Source: Lunularia cruciata
Lineage: Eukaryota > Streptophyta > Marchantiopsida > Lunulariales > Lunulariaceae
Assembly: GCA_948567375.1 (NCBI GenBank)
Contig: OX419758.1
Span: forward strand, 2,237,001-2,301,000
Reading direction: 5' to 3'
Length of the DNA: 64,000 nucleotides
Made by a program: the position numbers and the translations under genes. Under the pieces are notes generated by a model that was not told the DNA's origin, ran no database searches, and saw nothing but the letters and a program-made list of their open reading frames with translations. Below, piece after piece: positions 58,392 to 64,000 of this stretch (positions within the stretch are counted from its first letter, which is position 1; each line of letters starts with the position of its first letter).

Positions 58392-58473
58392 TCATTTGGC
58401 ATTTCTCATTCTCATTCTTCCCATCCTTCATTTTTCCTACGCGGTCGCCTTTTTCTTTATTTTCATTTGGCAT
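58392..58473 (-). mobile_element. Short motif insertion flanked by 11-bp direct repeats
   Basis: TCATTTGGCAT at 58,392-58,402 and 58,463-58,473 flanks 60 bp containing CCCATCCTTCATTTTTCCTA and CGCGGTCGCCTTTTTC, the same core as in the 14,907 and 62,718 insertions. The left edge is blurred by local CATTCTC repeats. Confidence 0.6.
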
Positions 58474-58859
58474 GTCCAACCAAGTTCCTACGACATGTCC
58501 AACAAATAATCTCGTATTTCGAACATGAGCTCCCTGGATCAACAACGACATCTATATATCGCACCAGAGCATGATGCATCGTATTCGAAAGCCTGTAAGT
58601 TTCAGTTATCAATGAGGAGCCAGTGCGATTCCTTCTTGTTCTATCTTGACATCCAACCAAGTTTCTGCGCAATGTCAAGGAAGGAATCTCGCATATCATC
58701 ATGGCCCCTCCGAATAAAACAGTCATGACCTCTCTCAATAAACAGAGATGGCACATGCATGCCCACGACAATAAACCTGGAACTTTTGGGCTCTATAAAT
58801 ACAGCAGCTCTATTAAAGACGACATGTGGCTCGTTTTGATTCGGCGGAAGGTTATCTTA

Positions 58860-59180
58860 TCTTAAATTGGATATTAGGTCCATTGTATCTACTTTGTCTC
58901 ACCCATTACGCGTGACGGGGTCTTCCCATCCCTCATGATTTCTACGCGTTTCGCACTTTTTCTGTCGATATTAAAACAAAATGACCCAACAGCCGCCGAA
59001 GATGGGTTCGTTCGCTTTGTTACCCTATTCATCTCAGGCAGTGTGATTGTCGATCAGATTCAATTTTATTTTAAAAATATTTTTGAAATATTAACTATAT
59101 ATTAAAAATAATTGTATCTCATCTAATATAATGTTTTAATTAATTTATTATTTATTATTTAATAACAATAATATATACTT
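58860..59180 (+). mobile_element. Longer relic of the same motif family
   Basis: The order TTTGTCTCACC, GACGGGGTCTTCCCATCC, CTACGCG and CACTTTTTC matches the end of the 13,996-14,365 insertion read on its minus strand. An AT-rich stretch follows to about 59,180. Boundaries are uncertain. Confidence 0.45.
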
Positions 59181-59189
59181 GAATGAACT

Positions 59190-59300
59190 GGTACCCCAAC
59201 GAAATTTTACCGAAACAACCCTGTCTCCCAGGAAATTTCAAGCGAAGCAACCTGTCACACTCGCAGTTTCTTGCGAAGCAACGCTGTCTCTGACACATCC
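59190..59300. repeat. Three imperfect ~34-bp tandem units
   Basis: Successive units end in CGAAACAACCCTGTCTC, CGAAGCAACCTGTCACA and CGAAGCAACGCTGTCTC. Confidence 0.6.
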
Positions 59301-60055
59301 TTTTTAAGAATATGTTAAAACTTCCTAATGTGACCGTTGGTTGCAGTTATCCTCCGAGTTCCTTAAGCAACCTTTATCTGCGCCATCCGGTTGAGCTCTT
59401 TAATCATGAGATGCTAGGCGAGCGGAAACACATGTACTGCCTTGCAGTTCGAGACGGGGAATTCACAGGCAGCATGTCCGTATTTAGCTTTCATGTCTTC
59501 GAGGTTGAGTCCGGAACGAGGCAAAAGAGCAGCTTATGAATGTAGCCAATGAATCCTGGACAACCAGAAAGTCAACCAAATTAACATTGCTAAGAATAGT
59601 AACGGGAACTGGTAGCCTAAGTCACCCCACTGCTCGGGCTTTTACGTATGAAGCTTGAGTTCCAAGCTGCAATCGTGCAGGTTGACACCGAAATTGAGTA
59701 CGGTATCACCGGCCTCAAATAGCTCTCTGTGTAAGAAACACGAGACTCAGTGTGAGGTAATTTGGAATCTGCATGACAGGAGTGGTGTGTCGAACATCTA
59801 CTCGACGATGTGCGAAAGACGAGTCTGTAGATACTGGAATAAACATGGATTCGTTCGCAGTTAATCCGAAGCTGGGGAGTCTACACATCGTCTTTTACCT
59901 TGTTTCAAGCTTGAGACCAGCACACAGATAGATTTAAGACTGGTTTTAATTTCCCCCATGGATTAGCATGGCTCTCCTGATGGCAATATTCCAGATCCAA
60001 AAGCATGGAGGAAGCTCACACCTGGTGCTGGTGCAAACACAGTAGTTCCTCACGA

Positions 60056-60379
60056 TCAGATGGGCTGTGGAGAGAGCTGACAGCTTTGCTTTCTTCTAAA
60101 AAGTTTGACGATCTTCTCCCGTAATTTGTGCTCTGCATGCCATGCCACTTTCTGTCTCAACGATTCATGTCGCTGAGTCAGATTTTCGAAACATCCGTGT
60201 CCACAGACTAAATGAACGAGATCAAAGGACAAACTTAAAATAGCAGAAAATGCTATGAAGAAACACGCGCACCGAGTCTGCTGTTGCAAAGTAAGTCTAT
60301 GATCTTCCGTGAAGAAAGGTAGCACCCCCTGTAAATAATTTCGTACAGATGCTGGGTTGGCGCAATTAACAACGACCAA
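60056..60379 (-). CDS. Unrecognised ORF with one possible membrane segment
   Basis: A 107-codon frame with a hydrophobic stretch (CACFFIAFSAILSLSFDLVH) and a basic C-terminal tail. No family is recognised, and no promoter or splice evidence supports it. Confidence 0.22.
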   Translation of the reverse strand: MVVVNCANPASVRNYLQGVLPFFTEDHRLTLQQQTRCACFFIAFSAILSLSFDLVHLVCGHGCFENLTQRHESLRQKVAWHAEHKLREKIVKLFRRKQSCQLSPQPI

Positions 60380-60523
60380 AATTAGCTGGAAATGTCAAAG
60401 TTTCGAAGTATGGATACCCCCGTCTTCTTCCGAGGGCTAAGACACATATTTCCATTCAGATAGAGCAGCAGAGTATTACACTTCTGATATCACCACTCCA
60501 AAACTAGCTCCTCGATTACCAAG

Positions 60524-61400
60524 ATGAATGCCAGTACAACCGTAACAGCTACAGCTTACCAGTCTGAGTGCAGCCACGAGGCTGGAGTACCCGGTGGACA
60601 GTTAGGGGGTTAAGGTGTTTCAATTTTAGTGTTTACCAGGAACCAGGCACCAGGCACCGGAAGAATCTGTAAATTTTTGTCTGGGCAAACTATTTTCATG
60701 GAGTCGAGCACCCTTGTTCATTAAACATTAAATATTTATGGGTTATGTTTTCCAAGACCAGTAAATATTTTATGGGGGATGTAGTGTTACCGGATATCCA
60801 CAAAACTTAATTGCATCGGGAACCTGCACACCACCCGCAAAGAGAGAAAAATTTCAAAAACTAAAACATGGTTTTTAGTTTCCGGGCAATGCAGCTCATT
60901 ATGTTAGTTGAAAGTTAATTACACTCTGATATGTAATCTAATTTACACATCCATAAATGATTATTAATAAACGGTCAGACATCAAAATTGAAACCCCATG
61001 TACCTATACACAACCCATACCCAAATTTATAGATACTCATAAAAGTTTCTACGGACCTTGAAGCTCTGCATGTTGAAAAATTCCACATCCTAAAACTGAA
61101 ATCCCCTATTGTGCTGAAGGCTGATGTTGGAATTAAATTTGATGTGGCCGGAGTGATCAAGGTCGCTGCTCATGACGTTGTGAACATGGCTACGCCGTGA
61201 CTAGTCTGGTTATATCTGTCCTCGGATTGACACCAAAGATTACTTGGATCATTGGAGCTATCGTTCACAGCATTGACCCCAAGTTTGGGGTTGAACTTAG
61301 CGGGAAAGATCTACGCAACTGTCGGAAACGATACCGTTGTTGCTGTTGACGGTGTCATCAAGGCTTACCTTCTGCATCACAGTAAGTTCGTCGATTCAAA
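60524..61400 (+). pseudogene. Broken relative of the secreted-protein gene
   Basis: The plus strand has ATATAYQSEC-type sequence (ATG at 60,524, TATAYQSECSHEAGVP), matching ATLVAASSYQSQC of the intact gene. About 500 bp of unrelated sequence follows, then IVLKADVGIKFDVAGVIKVA at 61,108, GLTPKITWIIGAIVHSIDPK after a frameshift, and VVAVDGVIKAYLLHHSKF. A TGA and at least two frameshifts break it. AGTAAGT at about 61,381 matches the candidate splice donor of the intact gene. Confidence 0.78.
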
Positions 61401-63540
61401 CTGTTGAGGCTGTGGGGAATGTGAAACCACAGCCTCAACTGCAGTTTCATTGGCTTTCTTAAGATTTGATCTCTAATTGCTTGTCAGTACCATGGACATT
61501 TCAGGCAATCGTGGTTGTAGATGTATCTAACTGAAGATGTGGGCTGCTTGTGTTTACCAGAGAAGCGCCACTAGGTACTGCGGAAATAACTGAGGCGATT
61601 CCATATTGTTGTAAATGTTCAGCCGTGTAGAACAATGATTTCTCGGCGTCATGATATATTCACTTGTGCACCCACCGTACATGTATAAGAACCGTAAATC
61701 GTGCACTAGACAGTTGTTTACACTTGGAGAAGCATCTTATGCAATCCGATTAATGTGCATTTAAGTCAATGAAGTCTTCGTATGAGTAGATTTTGAGATC
61801 TCAATTGCTTGCACAAATATGTCGAGTAGACCCTAAGTTATCGGAACCTTGACGGTGACTTATATGACTTGAGAAAATTCTGGGAGGAGGGTGGAAGGGT
61901 TCAAAATGGATTCTATACTTTTACATCGTTTGAGATTGAAAGTAAACATGGTATTCAAAATAGATGCGTAGTAGAATCTTACTTCGAATTGTTCATTCTC
62001 TGGTTCAGTTCTTCTTCACCCCAGCAAGATACGGAATCCAAAGCGTAATATAAATCATGTTTCTCCCAGTTGGAAAGTAATACCACAACGGAGAAAAAAT
62101 TTCAAAAGATTGTCACTGGATTGTTTGGGGAGTCTTAAGTGCATCAAAGATGGGACGAGGTTTAAGTTACCTCACATCCCTAGTGGACCGTCATTGTGAT
62201 TCAGGGCTCACAACACCATCTCGGTGATATCTGAGTGCCTCGTTTATCGCTACAAACAAATTGGTACCTGCAGCTCTTCTTTCAACGTCGACACGCAAAG
62301 GCTATGACCCGGACCGTAGGCTTGGATTTAGCCATTATGTAAAGAAGTTAAAATTTAAGGCAGAGCTACCAAACGACAAAATTTAAGCTCGAACACTATT
62401 CTTGGACAGTAAACGTTGTTGCAAGTTGACATTTAGTTCCGCCATTGATATGATCAAATTGGAGTGACCTACCTAGCAGACTTCATTTATCTCTGACCTG
62501 CAAGTTCCATCTTGAGAAAGTTATCTTCACCAATGCAGTTACCTTCAAGTGTGTGAACGGTTTCTAACTACATCAATAAAACCAAATAAAATTCAGATAC
62601 GAGCATCAGCTGCAGCATCATTTAGAAGAAAAACTATTGCTCTGCTGAATCTAGTCAAATTTGGGACAAATTAATGAAATTTATGATCAATCTTGACAAC
62701 CCACTAAGAAACGTCAAACTTCATTCTTCCTACGCGGTCGCCTTTTTCTATGAAACGTCAATAGGGCTAAATTTTTTGACTTCTACTAATGACGAGACCA
62801 ATTAGAACTGGTAGAATCATGCGTACTGAAGCTCGGAAATTGTTTTGGGATGTAATAGTAATACTAGACTTGGAATGATGAAAGGTAATCCAGTAGAATG
62901 GTGAAATTACGCTGCAAATTGTAATTCCTCATCAGTATATTGAAATTAATGCTGGTCAGTACCAATTATTACAGAGTAAGTATGAAAATGCCCTAAATCC
63001 CTGACATATCCTTAATAAGCTCTTGATTCGTGAACTGCACCGTGATTGTACCATACGTCAACTTCTTATTCGGGCTATTTATTGCTATCCCGAGACTCCT
63101 GTCGCAAATCAGCATCCGGACAGGAGTCACAGTCAGTACGTTACATGTCAATAAAATAATGGACAAATGATCACGGTCAATTCGTTCGTCAACGAAAACG
63201 ATAAGATCGCGCGTCAATTCCTAAACTAGAGAGGAGAAAAACTTATTGCGAAGTTGAGTTTGTCGAAATTCTTCTGAGATTCGCTAATCTGGACGGAGAG
63301 TCGACTGTTATACAGCTTGTGTTTATAGCACTGATGGGTGACGTAGAAAGCGCGGCTTAGTGTGTAAAAGTGACATCGAAATTATATCGCGATATTAGTG
63401 TCCACGATCTTTCCCGGTAACATGCTAAATCAAGATCTGGAATGAACTCACATAGACTTCTCTCTGCTGTGGTTCCGTAGCGTTCTGTTCACTAGTTTCT
63501 CTCCATGCTCTTCGAAATCACTGCAGCGATCGTAATTTGC
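61401..63540. other. Intergenic, no gene recognised
   Basis: Only the 34-bp insertion at 62,708-62,761 stands out. The 74-codon minus frame at 62,993-63,217 has no family and contains a 10-bp inverted repeat (GACTCCTGTC). Confidence 0.45.
62708..62761 (-). mobile_element. 34-bp insertion with 10-bp target duplication
   Basis: GAAACGTCAA at 62,708-62,717 and 62,752-62,761 flanks 34 bp that read ACTTCATTCTTCCTACGCGG then TCGCCTTTTTCTAT. The insert is essentially the family core alone. Confidence 0.75.
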
Positions 63541-63544
63541 TAGT

Positions 63545-63950
63545 GCTTTTCACGCGGTCGCCAGTGAGAACCATTAGGGAGGGGGAAGACCCCCTTAAGC
63601 CCTTCAAGGGTGAGACAAAATAAGGAACTAAAGTCCAAGTAAAGTTTATATTAGAAATATATTTTATTATATTTAAAATTATAGATATGATATATATAAA
63701 TATAATATTTTTATATTTTTTATAAATTTATTATTATTATTATAAATTTTATTTCTTTTTTTAATAATATTTTACAAATAATAGAAAATAAAATACATAT
63801 TTTATATTTCATTATTAATTAATATATTACATTCATATAAATTATAATTATATTTAATAAAAAAAATTATAATATTCTATTTTAATTATTATAATAACTA
63901 TTTTTTACTTTTTATTTATTGTATTATATTAAAACACCCCTCGTTGAGCA
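63545..63950. mobile_element. Motif-bearing AT-rich element relic
   Basis: CACGCGGTCGCC (63,553), GGGGAAGACCCCCTTAAG, GGTGAGACAAAATAAGG and ACTAAAGTCC lead into about 290 bp of nearly pure A/T ending TTAAAACACCCC near 63,938. This is the same order as the 13,996-14,365 insertion (plus strand, ending TTAAAACATCCC). Confidence 0.55.
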
Positions 63951-64000
63951 TCGGACCAACTTGCGCCATTCCCTGTGAGTTTGGGATGCAAACGAGGTTT

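Larger units (their letters stand above)
56760..60440. other. Intergenic, repeats but no firm gene
   Basis: Holds a 22-bp hairpin (57,211-57,267), two members of the CTACGCGGTCGCC motif family (58,4xx and 58,9xx), an AT-rich stretch (59,065-59,180), a short tandem repeat (59,190-59,300) and one doubtful ORF (60,056-60,379, minus). Confidence 0.45.

Noticed and set aside
63640-63935. Organellar DNA insertion because of extreme AT content
   Set aside because: No organellar gene fragment is seen, and the order of flanking motifs matches the 13,996-14,365 nuclear insertion.

Overview
The window looks like land-plant nuclear DNA, most plausibly from a bryophyte such as a liverwort. The reasons are a fasciclin-like arabinogalactan protein gene, LRR and NB-ARC resistance-gene debris, Ty3/gypsy retrotransposons, and an alpha/beta-hydrolase fragment close to an NB-ARC fragment. 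That last pairing is the hydrolase-NBS-LRR (HNL) architecture reported from Marchantia. The species is inferred, not proven. There is no bacterial, organellar or CRISPR signature.

Layout. 0-8.2 kb is a scrambled NLR graveyard: two direct ~1.09-kb repeats, a 2.5-kb imperfect palindrome, an NB-ARC remnant and a SERAC1-like hydrolase remnant whose nucleophile serine is gone. 8.1-17.4 kb holds two direct copies of a ~3.3-3.6-kb intergenic segment. Between them lies a broken gene with the hallmarks of indoleamine 2,3-dioxygenase (IDO). Each copy carries a pseudo-tRNA-Phe and private tiny insertions. 17.45-18.46 kb is an intact fasciclin-like arabinogalactan protein gene. 20.6-22.6 kb is a frameshifted LRR receptor-like pseudogene.

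23.1-53 kb is a ~30-kb block almost devoid of CG dinucleotides, unlike both flanks. It consists of nested, decayed retroelements: one 7.4-kb Ty3/gypsy element on the minus strand with recognisable LTRs, gag, protease, RT, RNase H and integrase; a gag-integrase remnant on the plus strand; six copies of one LTR family; and several relics of a coiled-coil protein family of unknown function.

53-64 kb is ordinary CG-containing sequence. It holds one plausible small secreted-protein gene with a good TATA box (minus strand, 56.62-55.98 kb), a broken inverted relative of it at 60.5-61.4 kb, and more copies of a short motif built around CTACGCGGTCGCC.

Only two genes look intact: the FAS1/FLA gene and the small secreted-protein gene. 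Almost everything else is decayed or repetitive. The most interesting signals are the IDO-like pseudogene, the secreted-protein family, and a family of very short (34-91 bp) insertions flanked by 10-13 bp target duplications, for which the two segmental copies act as each other's empty site.
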